A DNA stretch of 63,388 nucleotides. It comes from Cellvibrionales bacterium UBA1854 (GTDB lineage: Bacteria > Pseudomonadota > Gammaproteobacteria > Pseudomonadales > Porticoccaceae). Under the pieces are notes generated by a model. It did no database searches and was not told where the DNA came from. It saw only the letters and a program-made list of their open reading frames with translations. Position 1 is the first letter of the stretch; each line of letters opens with the position of its first letter. The stretch spans positions 1 to 63,388 of the forward strand of contig DDII01000003.1 in the NCBI GenBank assembly GCA_002338445.1. Direction: 5' to 3'. The translations under genes and the position numbers were made by a program. Below, in pieces: positions 53,621-62,162 of this stretch.

Positions 53621-55327
53621 TTATTGGACCTCCTTGGGAACAACACTATTTATATCAATGCAACCGTCAAACAACTGCTTAAATTTTTTAATCTGGGCAT
53701 CTTCATTCAATGCAACAATTACACGATTTTTGTTGGCCTCAAAACTACGAGAGGCCTGTACCCTAGGAGTATCTGTTTCAAGTATTCCAACATCTATCGA
53801 AACTTGGAGAGTCTTTCCAAAATAATCACTCAACACTCGAGCCAGTGCCAACTCATGCCTTTGAGAAAGTAAGTTGGCATAACATGAATCTAGCATAAAG
53901 AATAACTTGTCATTCTCAAACCTTGAGAACACACAATTATTGACTATTTCACCGAGTGCCCCTCCGACATTAAGCTGCTCAGAAAGTGACGACCAGTGCT
54001 GAGCTTCGAATTTATCAAGAAGTGTAACGTCAATTTTCTCTTGAGGGTTGATCTCCAATGATAAATCTGGGTATGTTTTTTTATTATCTTGAACTGCCTT
54101 TGACTCATTAACAGTTATCTGACTGGATAATCGAGAATTCTTCGAGGAGTTATAATTTCCATCATTTTTAATTATAATTTCATTTCCAGCACGTTTTTGT
54201 CCGTCAAATGAGTACTGTTTTTTATGTTGATTTTCACCTAATCCATCCTCCGGCCGAAAGGCAAGCGCCCTGAGCATAATCATCTCAAAGCCTATTTTAG
54301 GATCTGGAGCCATTTGGAGATCATTACGCCCTAGTAAACATATTTGATAAAAAAGTTGAGTGTCCTCCTTGCTGATTTGTTTGGCTAAATTCTCAATTAT
54401 TTGATCATCGCTATCACCTTTACGGCTCTCTGGTACGATTTGACAAATTGAAATCTGATGTAGCAGGCTCAACATATCTCCTAGAGCACAGTCATAATTT
54501 GGGGCATGCTCCGCCATTTTGTCTATATGTTCGAGTAATTCTTTGCCATTTCTCCCAGCCAAAGCTGAACAAATATCAATAGTGAAGTTTTTAGTAATAG
54601 ACCCTAACATAACACTGACAAAATCATCAATAACGCGACCATCACCATAACCGACGGCTTGATCGGTTAATGTAAGCGCATCACGCATACTCCCATTGGC
54701 TGCCCGCGCCAGCCTTCCAACCGCTTCATTTTCAAATGGAATTTTTTCATCTGTCAGGATTAGCTTAAGATGTTCACATATCTTATCTACAGCAAGATTT
54801 TTTAAATTAAATTGCAGACATCGCGACAAAATTGTGATGGGGAGCTTCTTGGGATCAGTAGTTGCTAGTAAAAACTTTACGTGAGATGGAGGCTCCTCTA
54901 AAGTCTTCAGAAGAGCATTGAAACTTTTTTCAGATAGCATATGCGCTTCATCAATTAAATAAATTGTAAAACGAGACTTGCTAGGGGCGAAGTGTACTCT
55001 ATCAAGCAAATCTCTGGTGTCTTCAACCTTTGTTTTAGATGCGGCATCAACCTCAATAAAATCAATACTCCTACCCTCATCCATTTCTGAGCAGGACGAA
55101 CAAATACCGCACGGCGTAGAGCTAATTCCAGTTTCGCAATTAAGACACTTAGACAATACTCTGGCGATGGTTGTCTTACCTACGCCACGCGTTCCTGCGA
55201 ATAAATAGGCGTGATGCAAACGATTATTATTAAGTGAATTACTCAAAACACGCAACACATGCTCTTGACCAGCCATTTCCGAAAAATTTCTCGGTCGCCA
55301 TTTTCTTGCAAGCACCTGATAGCTCAT
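53621..55327 (-). CDS. dnaX: DNA polymerase III tau/gamma subunits
   Basis: Clamp-loader ATPase. The AAA+ module has Walker A FAGTRGVGKTTIARVL, a four-cysteine zinc module (CETGISSTPCGICSSC), Walker B IYLIDEAHMLS and the sensor region LLATTDPKKLP. The C-terminal tau region is short, giving 568 residues against 643 in E. coli. The linker at codons 415-417 contains a run of seven A, a candidate slippage site for making gamma. It lies downstream of ffs, the gene order of gammaproteobacteria. Confidence 0.95.
   Translation of the reverse strand: MSYQVLARKWRPRNFSEMAGQEHVLRVLSNSLNNNRLHHAYLFAGTRGVGKTTIARVLSKCLNCETGISSTPCGICSSCSEMDEGRSIDFIEVDAASKTKVEDTRDLLDRVHFAPSKSRFTIYLIDEAHMLSEKSFNALLKTLEEPPSHVKFLLATTDPKKLPITILSRCLQFNLKNLAVDKICEHLKLILTDEKIPFENEAVGRLARAANGSMRDALTLTDQAVGYGDGRVIDDFVSVMLGSITKNFTIDICSALAGRNGKELLEHIDKMAEHAPNYDCALGDMLSLLHQISICQIVPESRKGDSDDQIIENLAKQISKEDTQLFYQICLLGRNDLQMAPDPKIGFEMIMLRALAFRPEDGLGENQHKKQYSFDGQKRAGNEIIIKNDGNYNSSKNSRLSSQITVNESKAVQDNKKTYPDLSLEINPQEKIDVTLLDKFEAQHWSSLSEQLNVGGALGEIVNNCVFSRFENDKLFFMLDSCYANLLSQRHELALARVLSDYFGKTLQVSIDVGILETDTPRVQASRSFEANKNRVIVALNEDAQIKKFKQLFDGCIDINSVVPKEVQ
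54076..54082 (-). promoter_or_regulatory. A7 run in dnaX, candidate frameshift or slippage site
   Basis: AAT AAA AAA ACA (codons 415-418) contains seven consecutive A on the coding strand. A shift to the -1 frame after the second Lys codon reads fifteen codons and then TGA, giving a product of about 432 residues, the size of E. coli gamma (431). It is not the E. coli A AAA AAG heptamer, and I saw no clear downstream hairpin. Transcriptional slippage is the more likely mechanism if any. Confidence 0.35.
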
Positions 55328-55447
55328 TAAAATTCTCCGAACATGTGTGTAAATATCATCAAAACCAAAGGAGTAATACCGAGAAAGCGCAAACCCAAAG
55401 AAGCAGCGGTGATCAAATTAAACATTATGACCTGCAGAACAACTGGA

Positions 55448-55559
<112 letters not shown>

Positions 55560-55571
55560 AATACACACTTA

Positions 55572-55600
55572 ATTATCAATAGTTTTTTAATGTGTTGCAA
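55572..55600 (-). promoter_or_regulatory. Promoter of ffs
   Basis: On the minus strand, TTGCAA (55595-55600) and GATAAT (55572-55577) are separated by 17 bp. The -10 element ends 12 nt before the mature SRP RNA, consistent with a short processed leader. Confidence 0.55.
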
Positions 55601-55838
55601 CCAACCATTACTTTCTCAAAGTTCACGGCAATCGATTCGTTTGAACTAAGGTTCTATGTGTAATTGTAGCCCAAAAAGATCTCTCCAAGCCAAACTAAGT
55701 TTTACGCTAGCTTCCTCTTTGACTATCCAGCAACCAAATCTGAGTTTAATCACGATTGATAGACAATGGTTTTATTTTGACATCCTATGTGAACGCCCGG
55801 AACTACAACCACTCGGTTCCCCTATGAAATCCACAATT

Positions 55839-57377
55839 TCAACCTTTAAACTCAAGACCGGCATTAAAAATACCAATCGTCTGTGGTTTTCCTAAATCCA
55901 TTGCTAACTGCTTCGCACTTTTAATATCATCATTGCGAAGGCGCTCCAAATTATGCAAATACTCTTCATCAATATCTCCAGTGATGTAATTTCCATCGAA
56001 TACTGAGCATTCGAACCGACATATGTCCGGGTTTCCCTCTGATGCAGCCGCAACAAGGTCCTCTAAATCTTGATAAATGAGCCAATCTGCTCCTATGGCT
56101 TCGCATACCGCGTCGTCTGTACGACCATGAGCAATAAGCTCTGAGGCCACTGGCATGTCGATACCATAAACGTTGGGAAAGCGAACACCCGGCGCCGCTG
56201 AAGCTATATAAACTTTGTTGGCTCCGGCATCTCTCGCCATTTGAATGATTTCTCTCGACGTAGTACCACGAACGATCGAATCATCCACTAAAAGAACATT
56301 TTTATCTGTAAATTCCAAACGAACTGCATTTAGTTTTTGTCTTACCGACTTTTTACGCTCTTTCTGTCCCGGCATTATGAAAGTTCGACCAATATAACGA
56401 TTCTTCATGTACCCCTCACGGAGCTTCACACCCAACCGCTCTGCCAATGCTTGAGCGGAAACGCGACTGGTATCGGGGATAGGAATAACAACATCAATAT
56501 CATGATCGGGCCATGTCTTTAAAATTTTGTCTGCCAACCGTTCACCCATTCTGAGCCTACATTTATAAACTGAAATGTTGTCCATCATAGAATCCGGACG
56601 TGCGAAATATACATGCTCAAAAATACATGGTGAAAGAATCGCATTATCTGAGCACTGTCTGAGGTGCAGATTTCCCGTTTTATCAATGAATAGGGCTTCG
56701 CCTGGTTTGAGGTCATTCACAAAATCAAAGCCTAAGCTGTCTAGAGCAACACTCTCTGAAACAACTGCATACTCAGTTCCCTTGGAGCTTTTCCTTCGCC
56801 CGTAACATAAGGGCCTAATACCAAAGCGATCCCGAAAAGCAAATAATCCTTGATTGGCTATTAAACCCACCACTGCAAATGCACCCCTACAACGAGCATG
56901 AACATGCTCAACTGAACTAAAAATATCGCCACTATCAGGGAGCAATTTCCCCCTTACTTGCAGCTCATGCGCAAACACATTGAGCAATATTTCCGTGTCG
57001 GAATCAGTATTCAAATGGCGCAGATTCATTCCCTTGATGTCACGCCGCAAATTGTCAGCGTTAGTTAGATTGCCATTATGAGCAATACATATACCATAGG
57101 GCGAATTGACATAGAGTGGTTGGGCCAATGCTGGGCCGCTACTCCCAGCTGTCGGATACCGCACGTGTCCTATCCCCAAGTTTCCTACCAACTGCATCAT
57201 ATCTCGTCTGTGAAAGACATCTCTCGCGAGACCGTCGGACTTACACTGATAAAATTGACCATTTTTTTCCGTTACTATTCCTGCGGCATCTTGTCCTCTG
57301 TGTTGCAAAACGGTGAGCGCGTCATATAGCAACAAATTAACATCGTCTACTCCGAAAATCCCGATAACTCCGCACAT
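55839..57377 (-). CDS. purF: Amidophosphoribosyltransferase
   Basis: First committed step of purine synthesis: PRPP plus glutamine gives phosphoribosylamine. The mature N-terminal nucleophile is Cys2 (MCGVIGIFG). GHVRYPTAGSSG and IAHNGNLTNA belong to the glutaminase domain. The PRPP loop reads NVLLVDDSIVRGTTS. The 512 residues match the family (E. coli 505). It begins immediately after cvpA. Confidence 0.96.
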   Translation of the reverse strand: MCGVIGIFGVDDVNLLLYDALTVLQHRGQDAAGIVTEKNGQFYQCKSDGLARDVFHRRDMMQLVGNLGIGHVRYPTAGSSGPALAQPLYVNSPYGICIAHNGNLTNADNLRRDIKGMNLRHLNTDSDTEILLNVFAHELQVRGKLLPDSGDIFSSVEHVHARCRGAFAVVGLIANQGLFAFRDRFGIRPLCYGRRKSSKGTEYAVVSESVALDSLGFDFVNDLKPGEALFIDKTGNLHLRQCSDNAILSPCIFEHVYFARPDSMMDNISVYKCRLRMGERLADKILKTWPDHDIDVVIPIPDTSRVSAQALAERLGVKLREGYMKNRYIGRTFIMPGQKERKKSVRQKLNAVRLEFTDKNVLLVDDSIVRGTTSREIIQMARDAGANKVYIASAAPGVRFPNVYGIDMPVASELIAHGRTDDAVCEAIGADWLIYQDLEDLVAAASEGNPDICRFECSVFDGNYITGDIDEEYLHNLERLRNDDIKSAKQLAMDLGKPQTIGIFNAGLEFKG

Positions 57378-57887
57378 CTATTTGCTCCAGGAGGACAAAT
57401 ACTTCGATAGGTCAAGAAAAGTAGCTACACCCCACTGCTCGAATTCTTGAAACACCGGAATAAGTGCTGAAGAGCGCCACCAGTCCTCTTGAGTAACCGG
57501 CAAAAAAATTGGAAGAACAATCACAAGTGCTAGGATAATCAATGCACCCTTACAAAAACCAAAACCAAATCCAAGTAATGAATCAGTACTTCCCAACCCT
57601 ATATTTATAACTAGTTTTTTTACTAAAGAACTCAGCAACGAGCCAATAATCAAAGTGATAATAAACACCGAGACGTTTGAGATGCCGGACCTAATCGTTG
57701 GAAGTGGCACAATATTTACCAGAAACTCAGCTACTATTTCGTTAAAAGACATGGTTACCATAAAAGCACAGATCCAAGTAATCAGGGAGAGCGCTTCGAC
57801 GACAAAACCTCTAAACACGCTTATCATTGACGTAAACAAGATGATAAAAATAATAGCATAATCCAAGGCAACAAATGTCATCAGCAT
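57378..57887 (-). CDS. cvpA: CvpA family membrane protein
   Basis: A 169-residue inner-membrane protein with four hydrophobic helices, including DYAIIFIILFTSMISVFRGF and the family's GFGFGFCKGALIILALVIVL. CvpA is required for colicin V production in E. coli and is otherwise ill-defined. It abuts purF, as in most gammaproteobacteria. GTKR-like basic patches are absent. Confidence 0.9.
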   Translation of the reverse strand: MLMTFVALDYAIIFIILFTSMISVFRGFVVEALSLITWICAFMVTMSFNEIVAEFLVNIVPLPTIRSGISNVSVFIITLIIGSLLSSLVKKLVINIGLGSTDSLLGFGFGFCKGALIILALVIVLPIFLPVTQEDWWRSSALIPVFQEFEQWGVATFLDLSKYLSSWSK

Positions 57888-57893
57888 AGTCCT

Positions 57894-58415
57894 TTATAAG
57901 GGAAACTCACGTGCATATCGGTAAAGCCTTGACTCTACTCCCAAACTATCGTCAACCATCGATTTTTTTTTCTCTGCAAGCTGGAAGTCAAGTATTGGTC
58001 CAACATAAATGAAGTATGAGCCACTGTCATATTCCTTCTGAATAAATGCTTTTTCACCTAATTTTTTTAATTCATCAATTATATTTTTAGCCGCATCTTT
58101 AGCCTTGACGTTCTTTACTAAAAGAAACCAGAGGTTTGGCGTAATGCCGTCATCCGCCTGTAGTGTAACCCCTCCCATTTCCTCAATTAGGTGTAGATGT
58201 TCACTAGTAAATAATTCCTTTGCCTGTGTGGTTAGATCAGAATAAGAGAATTCATCAAATATCTCATTCTGATACTTCTCTAATCTTAAGTCTGGGGGAA
58301 TATCTGGTTTAGAGTCTAAATCCGGCATGACTGACAAGTTATCAACTAATCTCCATAATCCGAAAAGTAACGTTGTGATAAATATGAACCTAATCATATT
58401 CCGTTTTCGATACAT
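57894..58415 (-). CDS. SPOR-domain membrane protein (DedD-like)
   Basis: A 173-residue protein with an N-terminal membrane helix (MIRFIFITTLLFGLWRLVDNL) and a C-terminal domain resembling SPOR: LWFLLVKNVKAKDAAKNI, then SGSYFIYVGPILD with the typical YVGP. SPOR domains bind denuded glycan at the septum, so a cell-division role is likely. Its position between folC and cvpA is that of DedD/PA3110. Confidence 0.75.
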   Translation of the reverse strand: MYRKRNMIRFIFITTLLFGLWRLVDNLSVMPDLDSKPDIPPDLRLEKYQNEIFDEFSYSDLTTQAKELFTSEHLHLIEEMGGVTLQADDGITPNLWFLLVKNVKAKDAAKNIIDELKKLGEKAFIQKEYDSGSYFIYVGPILDFQLAEKKKSMVDDSLGVESRLYRYAREFPL

Positions 58416-58416
58416 T

Positions 58417-59709
58417 TTACCTTTCCTGCAAAACAGATATAGTCTTTAGGACACTAGCAACCACATAAAAAGAACCAAAAACTACTATGGTATCGCCTAA
58501 ACCACATTTTCCGTAGGCTGCGAGAAACGCGCTCTCTAACGAGGAGAAACAGGCTGATCTTAACCCTCGGACTTTAAGATCACTCACCAACTTTTGGGCA
58601 TCTGTGGCTCTTGAGGAATTATGAATTTTTGCAACATGCCACGAGTAAACAATTTTTGAGAGTGGAGCAATGATTCCCATCCAGTCTTTGTCTGCAAGCA
58701 CTGATGCAACTGCATGAATATTACCGCTGAGTAAGGACAAGCGCTTCGCTAACAACGTCGCTGCGGCCGGATTATGAGCAATATCTAAAATTACAGCAAC
58801 ATCTCCAACCGAGATATGCTGAAAACGACCTGTGAGCTCTACCTTGGATAAAGCTAGTCTACATTTTTTTGAATCAAGAGATAGGCCTCCCGCAAGGAGA
58901 GATTGGACCGCAATTGCCTTATTTTCTGCTGACACAGAGTCGCCACGTAATCCTGAAACAGAAAAGTTTTTGCTGCCCGACAAAAATTTTGCCGTAAAGC
59001 TATCGTTTTCCAAAGAAATATCAAATTCAATACCTAACCTGTAAAGAACTGCTCCGGTTGGTATTAGAAGCTCATCTAGCCCGCTAGAGCTCCTCTCTCC
59101 CCAAATAAGTGGCTTCTCAGTGCGGGTGATTCCTAGCTTTTCAACTGCGATATCCGCCTTAGTTGATCCCAGCCAGTATTGATGATCCAATGCGATGCTT
59201 GTAATAACAGCAACATCCGGTGATACGATATTCACTGCATCTAAACGCCCCCCCAAGCCTACTTCCAAAAGACGAACTTGCACCGCTAAAGTCTCGAAAA
59301 TCCATAATGCCGCCAACGTGGAGTATTCAAAATATGTTAACGCTGTTGACTTGCATTCGCTTTCAATAAATTCAAAGGCTTCAACAATAATTGCATCACT
59401 AACAGGAGCTCCTGAAACACGGATACGCTCGTTATAATCGAATAGATGCGGTGATGTATAAGTACCCACAAGATAACCATGTGATTGTAAAATCGACTCC
59501 ATTGCCATGACGCAAGATCCTTTACCATTAGTACCTGCAATAGAAAAAGTTAACGCAGAGTCTGATTCTCGGGCGCTATTAGCTAGGAGTTTGTTATTTA
59601 CCCTATTCCACACAGTGGCAACACGCTGCAGGGATAAATCTATTTCTCTTGTATGCATACTTTGGAGTTTTATGAGCCAATGCTCAAGAGAAGTGCTTCT
59701 ATGATCCAT
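58417..59709 (-). CDS. folC: Bifunctional folylpolyglutamate/dihydrofolate synthase
   Basis: Adds glutamate to dihydropteroate and folates. The P-loop is SIAGTNGKGSCVMAMESIL. YTSPHLFDYNERIRV, LEVGLGGRLDAVNI and VILDIAHNPAAATLLAKRL are the Mur-ligase-type family motifs. The 430 residues match the family. Its 5' end overlaps the last 11 bp of accD. Confidence 0.95.
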   Translation of the reverse strand: MDHRSTSLEHWLIKLQSMHTREIDLSLQRVATVWNRVNNKLLANSARESDSALTFSIAGTNGKGSCVMAMESILQSHGYLVGTYTSPHLFDYNERIRVSGAPVSDAIIVEAFEFIESECKSTALTYFEYSTLAALWIFETLAVQVRLLEVGLGGRLDAVNIVSPDVAVITSIALDHQYWLGSTKADIAVEKLGITRTEKPLIWGERSSSGLDELLIPTGAVLYRLGIEFDISLENDSFTAKFLSGSKNFSVSGLRGDSVSAENKAIAVQSLLAGGLSLDSKKCRLALSKVELTGRFQHISVGDVAVILDIAHNPAAATLLAKRLSLLSGNIHAVASVLADKDWMGIIAPLSKIVYSWHVAKIHNSSRATDAQKLVSDLKVRGLRSACFSSLESAFLAAYGKCGLGDTIVVFGSFYVVASVLKTISVLQER

Positions 59710-60565
59710 AAATCTCAGACTTATGTAACAATTTAGCTAAGAGATTTGCAATGCGAGAGCGCATATGCGTGCGCTCCACAATCATATCAATATGGCCATT
59801 AGATAATAAGAATTCACTCCGTTGAAACCCAGGAGGTAATTTTTGTCGAATTGTTTGCTCAATGATATTGGGACCCGCAAAACCCGCTCGAGCACCTGGT
59901 TCGGCAACGTTAACGTCACCTAGCATGGCAAGGCTGGCTGACACACCGCCATAAACAGGATCTGTCATTATCGAAATATATGGATTTCCCGAGATCCGCA
60001 AACGTTCCAAAACAGCACTTGTCTTTGCCATCTGCATTAATGAAATCAGCGCTTCTTGCATGCGAGCTCCACCAGTTGCAGAGAAACAGATCAGTGGGAA
60101 ATTATTTTTTAGTGCCATTTTTACCGCTAACGTAAACTTTTCTCCCACCGCTGCGCCCATGGAGCCACCATGAAAAGCAAATTCAAAAGCACATACAATT
60201 ACATCAATATTTTTAAGTTTACCCTCCATTGCAACCAGTGCATCTTTTTCGCCGGTGACTTTTTGGGCCTCAACAATCCGATCCTTGTATCTTTTTACAT
60301 CCTTAAACTTAAGAAGATCAGTAGTTTCTATGTCTGCTCCGATCTCCTTTCTTGCTTCAGCATCAAGAAAAATATCCATTCGTCGTCGAGCACCAATCCT
60401 CATATGATGACCACACTTTAGACACACATCCAGATTTTTTTCTAATTCAGGGCGATAAAGTGGAGCATTACATTTTGGGCACTTTTTCCATAAGCCTTCA
60501 GGAACAGTGCTATTGCGACTCGTAAAAATTGGACCCCTTGGCCGCATTCGACTCAACCAGTTCAT
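59699..60565 (-). CDS. accD: Acetyl-CoA carboxylase carboxyltransferase beta subunit
   Basis: Transfers carboxyl from biotin to acetyl-CoA to make malonyl-CoA, together with AccA. An N-terminal zinc ribbon (CPKCNAPLYRPELEKNLDVC, then LKCGHH) precedes the crotonase-fold domain with FSATGGARMQEALISLMQM. I prefer the ATG at 60565 (MNWLSRMRPRG), 288 residues, over a GTG at 60577. It overlaps folC and follows trpF. Confidence 0.96.
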   Translation of the reverse strand: MNWLSRMRPRGPIFTSRNSTVPEGLWKKCPKCNAPLYRPELEKNLDVCLKCGHHMRIGARRRMDIFLDAEARKEIGADIETTDLLKFKDVKRYKDRIVEAQKVTGEKDALVAMEGKLKNIDVIVCAFEFAFHGGSMGAAVGEKFTLAVKMALKNNFPLICFSATGGARMQEALISLMQMAKTSAVLERLRISGNPYISIMTDPVYGGVSASLAMLGDVNVAEPGARAGFAGPNIIEQTIRQKLPPGFQRSEFLLSNGHIDMIVERTHMRSRIANLLAKLLHKSEIYGS

Positions 60566-60641
60566 AATTAGTCCCACTCAATGACAAGGGTATAGTTTAG
60601 CATGCAATACTAAATAATTATGCTAAGTAATTTTAACTATC

Positions 60642-61256
60642 TCATCGCTTAGCTTTTTCGATAAACAGCTTTAACAAATGAGGATCTTTTATACCGGGTG
60701 AAGTTTCGACACCACCACTCACATCAACCATATCAGGTTGCACCATTGTAATAGCTTGCTGCACATTATCACAGGTAAGTCCTCCCGCAATAGTTAGAGG
60801 AAAATCCCGCTGTCGAGGTAATCTCGACCAATCAAATGTAATTCCGGTCCCGCCGTATAATTTATTATCCCATGAGTCAAACAAAAAGCCTCCTGTTGCG
60901 TCATAATTTTTAATTGCAGATATTACGTTCAAGCCTATTTGCATCCGGATAGCTCGAATAAATGGAAAGTTAAACTGATTACAGAACTCAGGAGATTCGT
61001 CACCATGGAATTGAATGAAATTTGGATTCAAATACTCAATAATCCTATTTATATAATTTGAGGAAGCATTTACGACTAAAACAATGGACATAACTCCTGG
61101 ATTGACCGTTGATATAATATCTTTTGCGAGTTGAACCTTTACATGCCGCATACTCGATTCATGTAAAACAACTCCAATCGCATCAGCACCAAAATTCTGC
61201 GCCTGCTCAGCCTGTAGCGGAGTGGTAATACCACAAATCTTTACTTTTACGCCCAT
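60642..61256 (-). CDS. trpF: Phosphoribosylanthranilate isomerase
   Basis: An Amadori rearrangement enzyme of tryptophan synthesis. It is a single TIM barrel of 204 residues, starting VKICGITTPLQAEQA, with the catalytic Cys, FIQFHGDESPEFC, and the phosphate-binding LTIAGGLTCDNV and VDVSGGVETSPGIKD. The stand-alone form, not fused to trpC, lies between truA and accD, as in Pseudomonas. Confidence 0.96.
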   Translation of the reverse strand: MGVKVKICGITTPLQAEQAQNFGADAIGVVLHESSMRHVKVQLAKDIISTVNPGVMSIVLVVNASSNYINRIIEYLNPNFIQFHGDESPEFCNQFNFPFIRAIRMQIGLNVISAIKNYDATGGFLFDSWDNKLYGGTGITFDWSRLPRQRDFPLTIAGGLTCDNVQQAITMVQPDMVDVSGGVETSPGIKDPHLLKLFIEKAKR

Positions 61257-61276
61257 TATGATGTGTACATTAGCAA

Positions 61277-62149
61277 TTAATAGACTGGTACACCCAATCG
61301 CGCATTGAGAAAGATGGGTCCAGCGCGAAATACAGGAAGACCGAAAATCGTTGGATAGTCAACACCGACCAAAAAGAGTCCGTTCGGCGCCGCAGTTGCG
61401 GCTGCCTGCGAGCGATCTCCACCTTCTATAAGCTGAGAAATCCAATTTGCAGACCGTTTGCCAAAACCCACTTCCAACAAAGCTCCCATTATGTTTCTGA
61501 CCATGTGAAGTAAAAAAGCATTTGCTTTAATTTCGAAAACAAGCAAATCATCATAATCAAATATGTTAGCTGATATAACTCGTCGATAAGTTGATTGAGA
61601 TTGGCATGCTGAGCCACGAAAACAGGAAAAGTCACGTTCACCTAAGATGTAGTGGCAGGATTTTGCCATTGACCTAATATCGAGCTCGCCTCTGACCCAA
61701 GTAACAAAATTAGCTAGTATTGCGGGTCTAGTGGGCGTATTAGCAATAACGTAGCGATAAGTTCTAGATAGAGCACTAAATCGAGAATGAAATTTAGAGG
61801 ATACCTGGCCTGCCCATCTTATATTCACATTGTCTGGAAGTTTACTATTACCGCCTCTGATCCAATTTTGATTTGATCGAACCGCCTGTGAATCAAAATG
61901 TATCACTTGGTAGTCACCATGCACACCTTTATCTGTTCTCCCCGCCGATGACACAGAGACCGGTTCTCCCGCCACATAGCTCAAAGCACGTTCAAGCTCC
62001 GCCTGAACCGTATGACTATGCTTTTGTCGTTGGAAACCGCAATACCCGCTGCCATCATAACTGACAATAGCTGCATATCTTTTAATGTCACTGGGAATAG
62101 TTGCTCCCTCAAATACTCGAACATTTTGCCTCCAATGACGGTCAGACAC
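61277..62149 (-). CDS. truA: tRNA pseudouridine synthase A (positions 38-40)
   Basis: Isomerises uridines in the anticodon stem-loop. The catalytic Asp is in SSAGRTDKGVHG. YDGSGYCGFQRQ near the N terminus and NAFLLHMVRNIMGALLEVG in the C-terminal half are family signatures. The 290 residues include an N-terminal extension of about 24 residues compared with the E. coli protein (270). The start is a GTG at 62149, 13 bp after the fimV stop. Confidence 0.94.
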   Translation of the reverse strand: MSDRHWRQNVRVFEGATIPSDIKRYAAIVSYDGSGYCGFQRQKHSHTVQAELERALSYVAGEPVSVSSAGRTDKGVHGDYQVIHFDSQAVRSNQNWIRGGNSKLPDNVNIRWAGQVSSKFHSRFSALSRTYRYVIANTPTRPAILANFVTWVRGELDIRSMAKSCHYILGERDFSCFRGSACQSQSTYRRVISANIFDYDDLLVFEIKANAFLLHMVRNIMGALLEVGFGKRSANWISQLIEGGDRSQAAATAAPNGLFLVGVDYPTIFGLPVFRAGPIFLNARLGVPVY

Positions 62150-62162
62150 AGGTCAATACGTC

